In this document: piece by piece, positions 15,540 to 24,580 of the stretch
Layout of the letters: each line of letters starts with the position of its first letter
Position numbering within the stretch: position 1 is the first letter of the stretch
Assembly (NCBI GenBank): GCA_004001285.1
Contig: AP018697.1
Span: 496,001 to 560,000 of the forward strand
Source: Arthrobacter sp. MN05-02
Lineage (GTDB): Bacteria; Actinomycetota; Actinomycetes; Actinomycetales; Micrococcaceae
Direction: 5' to 3'
DNA: 64,000 nucleotides
The notes under the pieces: model-generated
Database searches by the model: none
The model's input: the letters and a program-made list of their open reading frames with translations, nothing else
What the model was told of the DNA's origin: nothing
Program-made: the position numbers and the translations under genes

Positions 15540-17179
15540 TGCCCACGCCGATGTCCACCGCCGCAACCCGCCCCGGGGATGCCGTGAAGAGCTTCACCAT
15601 CGCCCAGCGCACCATCGCCATCATCGGCGTCGCCGTGCTCGTCCTCGGCGGTGTCGCGCTCACCTCCTGGCTCTCCAAGCCGTCCTACACGCCACTGTTC
15701 TCCGGGCTGAGCGGGGAGGACGCGAGCACCATCGTCGACCAGCTCCAGACCGACGGCGTGCCGTACGAGCTCACCAGCGGAGGCGGCACCATCCTCGTGC
15801 CGGAGAACGCGGTGTACGACCAGCGGATCAAGGCCGCCTCCGCCGGCCTGCCGTCGTCGTCCACCGGGGGCTACTCCCTGCTCGACGACATGGGCGTCAC
15901 GTCCTCCGAGTTCCAGCAGTCCACCACCTACAAGCGGGCACTCGAGGGCGAGCTCGCCGCGACCGTCTCGGCGATCGACGGCGTCAAGACCGCCACGGTC
16001 CGTCTCGCCATCCCCGAGGACACCGTCTTCGTGGCCGAGCAGGGCAAACCGACCGCCTCCGTCTTCGTCGAGACCACCCCGGGTGCAACCCTGTCGAGCG
16101 ACCAGGTGCAGGCGATCACGCACCTCACCTCCGCCTCGATCGACCGCATGGACGCGGCCGACGTCGCCGTGATCGATGCCGAGGGCCGGGTGCTCTCCGC
16201 CGTCGGTGTCGGCGCCACCGGCGGGACGGACCAGCAGGCCTCCGACTACGAGAAGCGCGTCCAGGGTTCCGTGCAGGCCATGCTGGACCGCGTGGTCGGT
16301 GCCGGCAACGCCACCGTGGCCGTGGCCGCGGACATGAAGCTCGAAAGCGCGGAGCGTGTCGAGGAGACGTTCACGACGCCGGAGAACGCCCCTGCCCTGA
16401 ACGAATCCACCACCACCGAGGCTTACGAGGGAGCCGGCGGCGGCAATGCCGGCGTCCTCGGCCCGGACAACATCGCGGTGCCCGAGGACGGTGCGGCAGG
16501 TGACGGTACGTTCAACTCCGAGTCGAGCACGCGCAACAACGCCGTCAACAAGACCACCGAGTCCACCACCGTGCCCGCGGGCGGGATCAACCGCCAGACC
16601 ATCTCCGTCGCGGTGAACCGCGGCGCCACGGCCAACATGGACGTCGCGGCCCTGACGGCGCTCGTCGGCAGCGCCGCGGGTGTCGACGCGGCCCGCGGGG
16701 ATGTCGTGACGGTCGAGGAGCTGCCGTTCAACGACGCCGGGGCGGATGCCGCCGCGGATGCCCTCGCCCAGGCGGAGGCAGCGCAGGCGGAGCAGCAGCG
16801 CGCCGAGCTGATCCGCACGCTGTCCATCGTCGCGGCCATCCTCCTCGTCGCCATCGTGGCGCTCATCATCTACGCCCGCCGGTCCCGTCGGCAGCGGCGC
16901 GAGCCGCTGGACCTCGGCGAACTGAAGGGCGTCTACCCCGCGATCCCCGGCCCCGTGGCACCCGCGATCGATCCCGCCGTGGGGCTCCTCGGCGCCGTCG
17001 AGCCCGCCCCCAACACCACCACGATCGACGTCGCCGCCGTGCAGCAGGCGCTGCAGGCAGGGTCCGCGGAATCGGACCTGGAGCGCATGCGCTCGGACAT
17101 CGACGCCCTCGCCTCCCAGGACCCGGCGAAGACCGCCGAGTTCCTGCGCAGCATGATGGATGACAGGCAGAGCGTATGA
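15539..17179 (+). CDS. fliF: Flagellar MS-ring protein FliF
   Basis: A 546-residue membrane protein forming the MS ring, the platform for rod, switch and export gate. It has one transmembrane helix near residues 24-45 (IAIIGVAVLVLGGVALTSW), a YscJ-type ring-building domain (YTPLFSGLSGEDASTIVDQL), a large periplasm-side region, and a second membrane helix near 425-445 (IVAAILLVAIVALIIYARR). A cytoplasmic tail ends with the FliG-binding segment TAEFLRSMMDD. The order of domains is standard and the length is near the usual 520-570. It overlaps fliG by 4 nt. Confidence 0.97.
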   Translation: MPTPMSTAATRPGDAVKSFTIAQRTIAIIGVAVLVLGGVALTSWLSKPSYTPLFSGLSGEDASTIVDQLQTDGVPYELTSGGGTILVPENAVYDQRIKAASAGLPSSSTGGYSLLDDMGVTSSEFQQSTTYKRALEGELAATVSAIDGVKTATVRLAIPEDTVFVAEQGKPTASVFVETTPGATLSSDQVQAITHLTSASIDRMDAADVAVIDAEGRVLSAVGVGATGGTDQQASDYEKRVQGSVQAMLDRVVGAGNATVAVAADMKLESAERVEETFTTPENAPALNESTTTEAYEGAGGGNAGVLGPDNIAVPEDGAAGDGTFNSESSTRNNAVNKTTESTTVPAGGINRQTISVAVNRGATANMDVAALTALVGSAAGVDAARGDVVTVEELPFNDAGADAAADALAQAEAAQAEQQRAELIRTLSIVAAILLVAIVALIIYARRSRRQRREPLDLGELKGVYPAIPGPVAPAIDPAVGLLGAVEPAPNTTTIDVAAVQQALQAGSAESDLERMRSDIDALASQDPAKTAEFLRSMMDDRQSV

Positions 17180-18198
17180 GCACCGTCGCACGCACGTCGG
17201 TGACGGGTACGCAGAAGGTCGCCATGGTCCTGATGCAGCTGGACCAGGCCAGGGCCGCCGAGATCCTCAAGCAGATGTCCGAGGCCGAGGCCGAGGAGAT
17301 CGTCGCGGAGATCGTCCGTCTGCGGCGGGTCGAACCGGCAGCCGCCGAGGAGGCTCTCGCCGAGTTCCACGAACTGACCATCAGCGGCCGGCACCGGACG
17401 CGCGGCGGCATGGACGTGGCCATCGGCCTCCTCGAATCGTCCTTCGGTGCCGAACGTGCGGCCGGTGTGGTGGGCCGTCTCGCCTCGACCGCTGCCGGCA
17501 GGTCGTTCGATTTCCTCGACAGCGTGGAAGCCGGCCAGATCCAGACCGTCCTCGAGGGTGAGCTGCCGCAGACCATCGCCCTCGTCCTCGCGCACCTCAA
17601 GCCGGAGCGCGCTTCCGCCGTGCTCGCCGGGCTCAACCCCTCAAGCCGCACCGACGTCGCCCAGTGCATCGCGACCATGGGATCCGCGACCCCCGAGGCC
17701 GTGGCCGTGGTCGCGGACACCATCAAGATCAGGGCCGGCGGCGTCGCCGCACCACGCCACGGCATCTCGGCGATCGGTGGCATCCAGCCCCTCGTGGACA
17801 TCATCAACCGGGCCGACGTCACCACCGAACGCGAGCTGCTCGACGGCCTCGAGAACCGCGATCCCGCCCTGGCCGAGGAGGTGCGCGCCCGCATGCTGAC
17901 GTTCGCGGACATCGTGAACCTCGAGCGCCGCGACGTGCAGCAGGTGCTGCGCGGCATCGATTCCGCGGTGCTCGCCCTCGCGATGAAGGGCGCCGCCGAG
18001 GCCGTGGTGACAGTGATCCGGGCGAACGTGTCCGAGCGGAACCGGGAGATCCTCGACGACGAGATCCGCGGTGTCGGGCCGGTTCGCATCTCGCAGGTGG
18101 AGGAGGCCCGCGCCGAGGTGGTGCGTGCCATCCGCGACCTCGAGGCGCAGGGCGTCATCACGATCCAGCGCGGGGACGAGGACGAGTATGTCGACTGA
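17176..18198 (+). CDS. fliG: Flagellar motor switch protein FliG
   Basis: A 340-residue rotor protein that couples the stator to rotation. The N-terminal domain (TGTQKVAMVLMQLDQARAAE) binds FliF. The middle domain contains LPQTIALVLAHLKPERASAV; the EHPQ motif that contacts FliM reads ELPQ here. The C-terminal domain carries the charged torque helix (EVRARMLTFADIVNLERRDV, then QQVLRGIDSAVLALAMKG). It starts at ATG 17176 inside the end of fliF and ends inside the start of fliH. The His-to-Leu change in EHPQ may be common in this lineage but is worth noting. Confidence 0.97.
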   Translation: MSTVARTSVTGTQKVAMVLMQLDQARAAEILKQMSEAEAEEIVAEIVRLRRVEPAAAEEALAEFHELTISGRHRTRGGMDVAIGLLESSFGAERAAGVVGRLASTAAGRSFDFLDSVEAGQIQTVLEGELPQTIALVLAHLKPERASAVLAGLNPSSRTDVAQCIATMGSATPEAVAVVADTIKIRAGGVAAPRHGISAIGGIQPLVDIINRADVTTERELLDGLENRDPALAEEVRARMLTFADIVNLERRDVQQVLRGIDSAVLALAMKGAAEAVVTVIRANVSERNREILDDEIRGVGPVRISQVEEARAEVVRAIRDLEAQGVITIQRGDEDEYVD

Positions 18199-18790
18199 CG
18201 CGCTGACCCCCGTCACCTTCCCGTACCTCGGCCGGGGCTCCGGGCAGGCCGCACACGACACCGCCGTGGCCCGGGGTCACTCCGCCGGCTACGCCGACGG
18301 GCTGGCCCTCGCGCGTGCGGAACTCGCCGAGCACCGGGCACGGCTCGAGGCCGAGGCCGCGTCCGCACGCCTGCAGGCGGAGGCGCACCTCGCACAGCGG
18401 CTGCGGGTCCTCGACGCCGCGGCGCGCGCCCTCGAAGCGCGGACCGCGCCCGTGCTCGACCAGGCGCGGGAGCGCATCCTGGACGCCGCCTTCGACATCA
18501 CCGAGGCCCTGCTCGGGCGCGCCCTGGCCGACGGTCCGACGTCCGCCCGTGCCGCCGTCGCGCGCGCCTTCGAGGGTGCGGACGGCGAGGACGTGCGTGC
18601 CGTCCGCCTGCACCCCGCCGACCTCGCCCTGCTGGCGCCGGGTGACGCTCCCCAGGGCGTGACGCTCGTGCCCGACGCATCCCTGGACAGGGGCGATGCC
18701 GTCGCCGAGTGCCCGAACGGGTCCATCGACGCGCGGCTCGGCACCGCCCTCGCGCGGGTCCGCACCGCACTGGCGGGAGGGACGGCATGA
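18188..18790 (+). CDS. fliH: Flagellar export stator protein FliH
   Basis: A 200-residue protein starting at ATG 18188 inside the fliG end. An Ala/Glu/Arg-rich helical stretch (ARAELAEHRARLEAEAASAR) is followed by a globular C-terminal domain (ILDAAFDITEALLGRALADG) like that of FliH/YscL and V-type ATPase E subunits. FliH regulates the FliI ATPase and carries it to the export gate. FliH is poorly conserved in sequence, so the position between fliG and fliI is part of the evidence. It overlaps fliI by 4 nt. Confidence 0.92.
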   Translation: MSTDALTPVTFPYLGRGSGQAAHDTAVARGHSAGYADGLALARAELAEHRARLEAEAASARLQAEAHLAQRLRVLDAAARALEARTAPVLDQARERILDAAFDITEALLGRALADGPTSARAAVARAFEGADGEDVRAVRLHPADLALLAPGDAPQGVTLVPDASLDRGDAVAECPNGSIDARLGTALARVRTALAGGTA

Positions 18791-20103
18791 CGCTCACCAT
18801 CGACGACGCCGTCCACCTCGCCCGCCTCGCGGCCGCACCCCAGCGCGTGGGACGCGTCGCCTCCGTCGTCGGCCTCGGCGTCGACGTCGTGGGACTCGAC
18901 TGTGCCATCGGCGATCTCGTGACCATCGGAGACGACGTCCCCGTGGACGCCGAGGTGGTCGCCGCCTCGCTGACCGGGCTGCGCTGCATGCCCTACGGCC
19001 ACCTCTCCGGCATCCAGGCCGGAGCGCCCGTGCGCGCCCAGGGTGCACCTCTGCTGGTGCCGGCGGGGCCGGGACTGCTCGGGCGCGTGCTCGACGGCGT
19101 CGGCCGGCCCATCGACGGACGCGGTCCGCTCACCGACGTGACCTGGGTGTCCCTGGACAACACGCCGCCCGGAGCCCTCGCACGCACCCGCATCACGGAG
19201 CCGCTGCAACTCGGCGTGCGGGTGATGGACACGCTCACCACTGTGGGCCGCGGGCAGCGCATGGGACTCTTCGCGGGATCCGGCGTCGGCAAGTCCTCCC
19301 TGCTCTCGATGATCGCCCGCGGCACCGACGCCGCCGTCTCGGTGATCGCCCTCGTCGGCGAGCGCGGGCGCGAGGTCCGGGACTTCCTCGAGGACGACCT
19401 CGGGCCCGAGGGCCTCGCCCGGTCGATCGTCGTGGTCTCGACCTCGGACGAGCCCGCGCTCCTGCGCCTGCGTGCCGCCTTCGTCGCCACGCGGATCGCC
19501 GAATCCTTCCGCGACGGCGGCGCCGACGTCATGCTCATGATGGACTCGCTGACGCGCGTCGCCATGGCGCAGCGGGAGATCGGCCTCAGCGTCGGTGAGC
19601 CCCCCGCCACCCGCGGGTACCCGCCGTCCACCTTCTCGCTGCTCGCCCAGCTGCTCGAACGCGCGGGGACCGGGGCGGTCGGCTCCGTGACCGGGATGTA
19701 CACCGTGCTCGTGGACGGCGACGACCACAACGAGCCGGTCGCCGACGCCGCGCGGTCCATCCTCGACGGGCACGTGGTGCTCGACCGCAAGCTCGCCGTC
19801 GCCGGACATTTCCCGTCCATCGACCCCCTTGCCTCCATTTCCCGCGTCGCCTCCCGCGTCACCACGCACGAGCAGGCCGGCGCAGCCGGCGCGCTCCGCA
19901 GGACGCTGGCCGCACGCAAGGCCGCGCAGGACCTGATCGACGTCGGCGCCTACCAGCGGGGGACCAACCCGCTGGTGGATGCCGCCGTGGACCACGAAGC
20001 CGCGGTCAACGCCTTCCTGCAGCAGCGCATGGACGAACAGACCCCGTCCGGTGAGGCCTGGAACCGCCTCGCCCACCTCACCGCGTCGATGGGAGTCGCC
20101 TGA
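18787..20103 (+). CDS. fliI: Flagellum-specific ATPase FliI
   Basis: A 438-residue F1-beta-like ATPase of the flagellar type III export system. The Walker A motif reads GSGVGKSS, Walker B is in VMLMMDSLTRVA, and the signature GYPPSTFSLLAQLLERAG is the hallmark of the FliI/YscN family. ATG 18787 overlaps the fliH stop; the reading frame that continues upstream lies inside fliH. All catalytic residues look intact, including the Glu of LVGERGREV. It is followed directly by fliJ. Confidence 0.97.
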   Translation: MTLTIDDAVHLARLAAAPQRVGRVASVVGLGVDVVGLDCAIGDLVTIGDDVPVDAEVVAASLTGLRCMPYGHLSGIQAGAPVRAQGAPLLVPAGPGLLGRVLDGVGRPIDGRGPLTDVTWVSLDNTPPGALARTRITEPLQLGVRVMDTLTTVGRGQRMGLFAGSGVGKSSLLSMIARGTDAAVSVIALVGERGREVRDFLEDDLGPEGLARSIVVVSTSDEPALLRLRAAFVATRIAESFRDGGADVMLMMDSLTRVAMAQREIGLSVGEPPATRGYPPSTFSLLAQLLERAGTGAVGSVTGMYTVLVDGDDHNEPVADAARSILDGHVVLDRKLAVAGHFPSIDPLASISRVASRVTTHEQAGAAGALRRTLAARKAAQDLIDVGAYQRGTNPLVDAAVDHEAAVNAFLQQRMDEQTPSGEAWNRLAHLTASMGVA

Positions 20104-20537
20104 TGCCACGACAGTTCCCCCTCGCCGGCCTGCTCCGGCTCCGACAGCTGCGTGAGGACGAGGCGGCCGGCTCGCTGGCCGCCGCCAACGAGCGGCTGCG
20201 CGCCTCGCGGACCCGCACGGACGGCGTCAGCGACGCCCTCGAGGGCACCGACCTCGACCCGGCGGAGTCCGCGTCCCTCTACGCCGTGGCCGCTGCACGT
20301 GCCTCCGCGCGCAGCACCCTCGCCGACCTCCACGCCCTCGAGGCCCAGCTCCAGGCGGACCAGGAGCGCGCGCAGGACCGCTACCGGGCCGCACGCGCGG
20401 CGACCGTGGGCCTCGAGAAGCTCGAGACACGGCACCGGGACACCGAGGCGACAGCGCTGCTCGGCGCCGAGCAGCGGGTGCTCGACGAGATCGCTTCCGC
20501 CGGCCGGCGGCAGCACGCAGGAAAGGACCGGCCATGA
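20103..20537 (+). CDS. fliJ: Flagellar export protein FliJ
   Basis: A 144-residue protein made almost entirely of two long helices forming a coiled coil (FPLAGLLRLRQLREDEAAGS, then TLADLHALEAQLQADQERAQ). That is the structure of FliJ, the stalk-like subunit that inserts in the FliI ring. FliJ has little sequence conservation, so context (overlapping the fliI stop) and coiled-coil pattern support the call. Its stop overlaps the next gene's ATG at 20534. Confidence 0.9.
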   Translation: MPRQFPLAGLLRLRQLREDEAAGSLAAANERLRASRTRTDGVSDALEGTDLDPAESASLYAVAAARASARSTLADLHALEAQLQADQERAQDRYRAARAATVGLEKLETRHRDTEATALLGAEQRVLDEIASAGRRQHAGKDRP

Positions 20538-21301
20538 CGATGACCGACGCGGTGGGGCGTATCCAGCAGATCCAGTCCACCCTCACCATGCTCTCCGCCC
20601 CGGTGGCGCGGACGCAGGCCGGTGCCACCACCGGTTCGACGGCGGCCACCGGATCGACGCCGGCCGCCGGTACCGCTGCGGCGCCTGCGCCGACGGCTTC
20701 CGCGGACCTGTTCGCCGACGCCCTCGCCGGCGCCGCAGCACCGTCCTCCGTCGTGGATACCGGCAGTGCCGTGGGTGCCTCCGGTGCCGCGCCGCTGCCT
20801 GCCCCTGCCTCGGCCGATGCCGCCCGGCTCATCGAGGCGGCGCGCACGTACGAGGGCGTGCCCTATGTCTGGGGCGGCACCGACCCGGCCTCGGGCCTCG
20901 ACTGCTCGGGATTCGTCCAGCGTGCCTACGCCGACATCGGCATCCAGATCCCGCGCGTGACCTGGGACCAGATGAACGCGGGTACGCACGTCCCGTCCCT
21001 TGCCGAAGCGCAGCCCGGTGACCTCCTGTTCAGCCACGACGGCGGACACGTGTCCATGTACCTCGGCGGAGGCAAGGCGATCGACGCACCGCAGCCGGGC
21101 CAGACCGTGGCCGTCCGCGACATGTGGGAGACGGACGCGAACATCACGACCATCCGCCGGATCCTGCCCGCCGCGCCCGAGGGGGCGGCCTCCGTGGCAC
21201 CCGCCGACCTCGCCTCCGTGGCGCCGGCGTCCGCGGCGTCGGGCGCTGCCGATACCGCGTACGCGGCCCAGGCGGCGTTCCTCGCGAGCATGGCGCGATG
21301 A
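20534..21301 (+). CDS. NlpC/P60 (C40) peptidoglycan hydrolase in the flagellar operon
   Basis: A 255-residue protein. A helix at the N-terminus and an Ala/Thr/Pro-rich linker (residues 25-90) precede an NlpC/P60 domain with catalytic Cys124 in GLDCSGFVQ and His172 in GGHVSMYLG; the family block YVWGGTDPASG is intact. These enzymes cut D-Glu-mesoDAP or Lys bonds in peptidoglycan stems. No signal peptide is visible, so it may leave the cell through the flagellar exporter, like FlgJ of enterobacteria. Lying between fliJ and fliK, it probably clears peptidoglycan for the rod. It overlaps fliJ and fliK by 4 nt each. Confidence 0.92.
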   Translation: MTMTDAVGRIQQIQSTLTMLSAPVARTQAGATTGSTAATGSTPAAGTAAAPAPTASADLFADALAGAAAPSSVVDTGSAVGASGAAPLPAPASADAARLIEAARTYEGVPYVWGGTDPASGLDCSGFVQRAYADIGIQIPRVTWDQMNAGTHVPSLAEAQPGDLLFSHDGGHVSMYLGGGKAIDAPQPGQTVAVRDMWETDANITTIRRILPAAPEGAASVAPADLASVAPASAASGAADTAYAAQAAFLASMAR

Positions 21302-22869
21302 GCCCCGTGCAGCTTCCCCCCACCGCGGTGCCGGCCCGCGATGCCGTGCATCCCCTCCGGCCGTCGTCCGGCGTCCGGGGCCCGGTCGACGGCGCCCCCT
21401 CGTTCGGCGAGCTGTACCGCCGCCACGCGGCGGACCGTCCGGGCCCGGGTCCCGTCCCTGCCGGTCCGCGCCTGTCCACCTCCCCGTCCGCCGTGTCGGC
21501 TCAGTCCGCCGCCCCGTCCGCCGCGTCGGCTCAGTCCACCTCCCTGTCCGCCGCCCCGTCCGCCGCGTCGGCTCAGTCCACCTCCCTGTCCGCCGCGTCG
21601 GAGACCACGGCGGCGACCGTACCGTGTGCCGTCCCTCCCGCCGGAACGTCACCTGCCGCCTCCGATGCGGCCACCAGCATTCCTCCGCCTCCGGTCGACG
21701 GCACCGCTGTCCCCGACCTGCCGGTGACGCCGTCTCCTGCTGTCCCGGCTCCGACTCCGACGGCGGGTGCACCGATGGGCGGATCCACCGTGCAGGGGAG
21801 CGGGATTCCGTCCGGTGGACCCGGAACGGCTCCGGTCCCGACGGGTCCGACAGCCGCGACGGCCTCAACGGCCCCGACAACCCCGACGGGCCCGACGGTC
21901 GAGCCCCGTCCCGCCTCGACTGCAGGACGATCGGCCGGGGGAGAGGCGCCGGCTTCACGGGAGGCGTCGGACGGCGTCGCGGCCGGTGTGCAGCCGGCTC
22001 TCCCGACGTCCGGTATTCCGGAGTCGACGACCATCCCGGCCGCCGCTTCCGGCGGTGTCCCCGCAGCAGCGGGGATGTCCAGCGCACCCGGCGGTGGAGC
22101 CGGAACCGGGATCGACGGACCGGGATCCCGGCCGGGTCCTGCCGACGGGGCTCCGACAGTGCTGGGAATCCCTGCGATCGTCTCCGCTCCGCCCGCCGGC
22201 GTCCCGGGCGAGCAGGTCCTGGCGCTGACCGGCGTCGCCGGACCGATCGGCTCCGACGCGACCTGCCCCGACGCGACCAGTGGCACGGGCGGCACCACGC
22301 CGTCGGCCGCGGTACCGGATGTGCCCGCGGTATCGGCCGACGCTGGTCCTGTCCTTCCCGCCGCCGCGCGCATCGAGATGCCGGTCGCCGCGCAGCCGGT
22401 GGCCGCCGCCCCGGGCGCCACCGCGGAATCGCAGGCACCCGTCCGCGCAGGGGTCGCACCGCTGCCCCAGCAACTCGGTGCTCCCGCCTTCGCCCTCGCC
22501 CAGGCCGCCGCCGACACCCCGGGCGGCACGAGCACCATCACCGTCACGGTCGCCCCCGACGACCTGGGACCCATCACCATCCGCGCAAGCATCTCCGCGG
22601 ACGGCACGAGACTCGAGTTCTTCTCCACCACGGACGGCGGTCGCGACGCCCTCCGGCAGGCGTTGCCCGACCTCCGGCGCGAGGCGTCGTCGTCGGGCCT
22701 GTCCGCGTCCCTCGACCTCGGGACCGGCACTCCCGGCGACGGCAGGGACGGGCCGCGGGACGACATGCCGCGGCACGCCCCGCCCGGGGGAGAACCACCA
22801 GCGCCGACCCCCATCCCCTGGACCGGCCGCCCCGCGGCGGGCTCCCCGACCCTCGACCTCTTCGCCTGA
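21298..22869 (+). CDS. fliK: Flagellar hook-length control protein FliK
   Basis: A 523-residue protein. Residues 1-400 are low-complexity Pro/Ser/Thr/Ala-rich sequence with a tandem repeat (21508-21591). The conserved Flg_hook domain is near the C-terminus: TITVTVAPDDLGPITIRASI and DALRQALPDLRREASSSGLS. FliK is secreted as a ruler and its C-terminal domain switches FlhB from rod/hook to filament substrates. The start ATG 21298 overlaps the hydrolase stop. The disordered N-terminal part is typical and diverges quickly, so only the C-terminal domain carries the identification. Confidence 0.93.
   Translation: MSPVQLPPTAVPARDAVHPLRPSSGVRGPVDGAPSFGELYRRHAADRPGPGPVPAGPRLSTSPSAVSAQSAAPSAASAQSTSLSAAPSAASAQSTSLSAASETTAATVPCAVPPAGTSPAASDAATSIPPPPVDGTAVPDLPVTPSPAVPAPTPTAGAPMGGSTVQGSGIPSGGPGTAPVPTGPTAATASTAPTTPTGPTVEPRPASTAGRSAGGEAPASREASDGVAAGVQPALPTSGIPESTTIPAAASGGVPAAAGMSSAPGGGAGTGIDGPGSRPGPADGAPTVLGIPAIVSAPPAGVPGEQVLALTGVAGPIGSDATCPDATSGTGGTTPSAAVPDVPAVSADAGPVLPAAARIEMPVAAQPVAAAPGATAESQAPVRAGVAPLPQQLGAPAFALAQAAADTPGGTSTITVTVAPDDLGPITIRASISADGTRLEFFSTTDGGRDALRQALPDLRREASSSGLSASLDLGTGTPGDGRDGPRDDMPRHAPPGGEPPAPTPIPWTGRPAAGSPTLDLFA
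21508..21591 (+). repeat. Two perfect 42-bp tandem repeats inside fliK
   Basis: Bases 21508-21549 and 21550-21591 are identical and encode AAPSAASAQSTSLS twice, with a partial older copy just before. The unit is a multiple of three, so copy-number change would lengthen or shorten FliK without breaking its frame. Confidence 0.9.
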
Positions 22870-22884
22870 TCCGGAAGGACCGCC

Positions 22885-23316
22885 ATGCCCGTAGATCCCG
22901 TCGCCTCCGCGACCTTCGCCCCTCCCGCGGCATCCGCCACCGGAACCCGCAAGCAGGCCATGGACTCCGAGGTCTTCATGTCGCTGCTCGTCAGCCAGCT
23001 CCGCAACCAGGACCCCAGCGCGCCGATGGACACCAACCAGATGATCTCCCAGACCACGCAACTGGCCATGATGGAGAAGATCACGCAGATGACCGGCATC
23101 AGCGAGGAGAACTTCCATCTCCAGATGCGCTCCTCGGCCGCCGCGCTGCTCGGCAACGAGGTCTCCTACACCGGGGCGGACGGCGTCGAAGCGCGTGGCA
23201 CCGCGACCGCGGTCTCCTACAGCGGCCCCGTCCCCACCGTCACCATCGGCGGCAAGAGCATCGCGCTCGACCTCGTCTCCGGGGTCGGGACGGTACCTGC
23301 GACGCCTCCGACCTGA
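22885..23316 (+). CDS. flgD: Flagellar hook assembly scaffold FlgD
   Basis: A 143-residue protein. The N-terminal FlgD block (DSEVFMSLLVSQLRNQDPS, then MDTNQMISQTTQLAMMEKI) is standard, and a beta-rich part (LLGNEVSYTGADGVEARG) follows. The protein is shorter than proteobacterial FlgD (about 220), lacking most of the C-terminal Tudor/Fn3 region; short forms are common in Gram-positive bacteria. FlgD caps the growing hook. It starts 15 nt after fliK with SD CCGGAAGGA. Confidence 0.95.
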   Translation: MPVDPVASATFAPPAASATGTRKQAMDSEVFMSLLVSQLRNQDPSAPMDTNQMISQTTQLAMMEKITQMTGISEENFHLQMRSSAAALLGNEVSYTGADGVEARGTATAVSYSGPVPTVTIGGKSIALDLVSGVGTVPATPPT

Positions 23317-23386
23317 TTCCCCTGAATCCTTCCTGATCCTGCACCGAACCTCCTGATCCGCCCGCTCCGCACCGAAAGGCACCACC

Positions 23387-24559
23387 ATGCTCCGCTCGCT
23401 CTACTCCGGTATCTCGGGGCTCCGCTCCCACCAGACCATGCTCGACGTCACCGGCAACAACATCGCCAACGTCAACACGACGGGCTTCAAGGCCTCGGCC
23501 ACCCAGTTCCAGGACACGCTGTCCCAGATGACCCAGGAAGGGGGCGCTCCGCAGGAGGCCCTCGGCGGTACCAACCCCGCCCAGGTGGGCCTCGGCGTGC
23601 AGGTGGCCGGCATCGTGACCAACTTCTCGCAGGGCTCGGCCCAGGCCACGGGCCGGGCCACCGACATGATGATCTCCGGAGACGGCTTTTTCATCACGCG
23701 CCTCGGCGGCGAGACCCTGTACACCCGGGCCGGCGCCTTCACCCCCGACGCCGAGGGCAGGCTCGTCACGCCGGACGGCTCGCTCGTCCAGGGCTGGCCC
23801 GCCGTCGACGGCGTCGTCCAGCAGGGCGCCGTGGTCGGCGACCTGCGGATGCCCAAGGGCGCGGTGTCGCCGGCACAGGCGACGACGACCGCCCGCGTCA
23901 CGGGGAACCTGCCCTCCGACGCCGCCGTGGGCACCCAGATCACCCAGGAGGTCGAGGTGTACGGCGCGGACGGCGCCGCGCGAGACCTCACGCTGACCTT
24001 CACCCGCTCGGCAGCGGGCTGGAACGTCGCGGGCCAGGACGGGAACGGCGCGACCGGCGCCGGCCAGCTCGTGCTGCCCAACGGCCAGGCCTCGGCGGGT
24101 TCCTCCGTCGCGGTCGGCGGCATCGCCGTCGACCTCTCGGCCGTCACGGGCTTCGCCGAGCTCAGGACCGTCTCCATCTCGGAACGCAACGGACGCACCG
24201 CGGGCACCCTCGACTCGTTCACGGTCGGCGCCGACGGCACCCTGATCGGCGCCTTCAGCAACGGCAGCCGACAGCCGCTGGGCCGGGTGGCGCTCGCCGG
24301 TTTCGTCAACCCCGCGGGCCTCGAGAAGGCGGGCGGATCCTCCTACCGTGCGACGGCGAACTCGGGGGCCGCGGAGATCGGCACGGCCGGCTCCAACGGT
24401 CTCGGGTCGCTCGACGGGGGCACTCTCGAGATGTCGAACGTCGACCTGTCGCAGGAGTTCACCAACCTGATCGTCGCCCAGCGCGGCTTCCAGGCGAACG
24501 CACGCATCATCACCACGTCGGACGAGGTGCTGCAGGAGCTCGCGAACCTGAAGCGCTAG
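23387..24559 (+). CDS. flgE: Flagellar hook protein FlgE (FlgE/F/G family)
   Basis: A 390-residue hook subunit. The N-terminus MLRSLYSGISGLRSHQTMLD with GNNIANVNTTGFKAS is the family signature, a FlgE D2-like middle follows, and the C-terminal block reads LSQEFTNLIVAQRGFQANAR. The SD is GAAAGG. It follows flgD and is the only FlgE/F/G member in the window, so the distal rod proteins FlgF and FlgG are either elsewhere or missing. It ends the plus-strand block before the minus-strand map gene. Confidence 0.95.
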   Translation: MLRSLYSGISGLRSHQTMLDVTGNNIANVNTTGFKASATQFQDTLSQMTQEGGAPQEALGGTNPAQVGLGVQVAGIVTNFSQGSAQATGRATDMMISGDGFFITRLGGETLYTRAGAFTPDAEGRLVTPDGSLVQGWPAVDGVVQQGAVVGDLRMPKGAVSPAQATTTARVTGNLPSDAAVGTQITQEVEVYGADGAARDLTLTFTRSAAGWNVAGQDGNGATGAGQLVLPNGQASAGSSVAVGGIAVDLSAVTGFAELRTVSISERNGRTAGTLDSFTVGADGTLIGAFSNGSRQPLGRVALAGFVNPAGLEKAGGSSYRATANSGAAEIGTAGSNGLGSLDGGTLEMSNVDLSQEFTNLIVAQRGFQANARIITTSDEVLQELANLKR

Positions 24560-24580
24560 CCGGACCGGCCGGGAGCCCGA

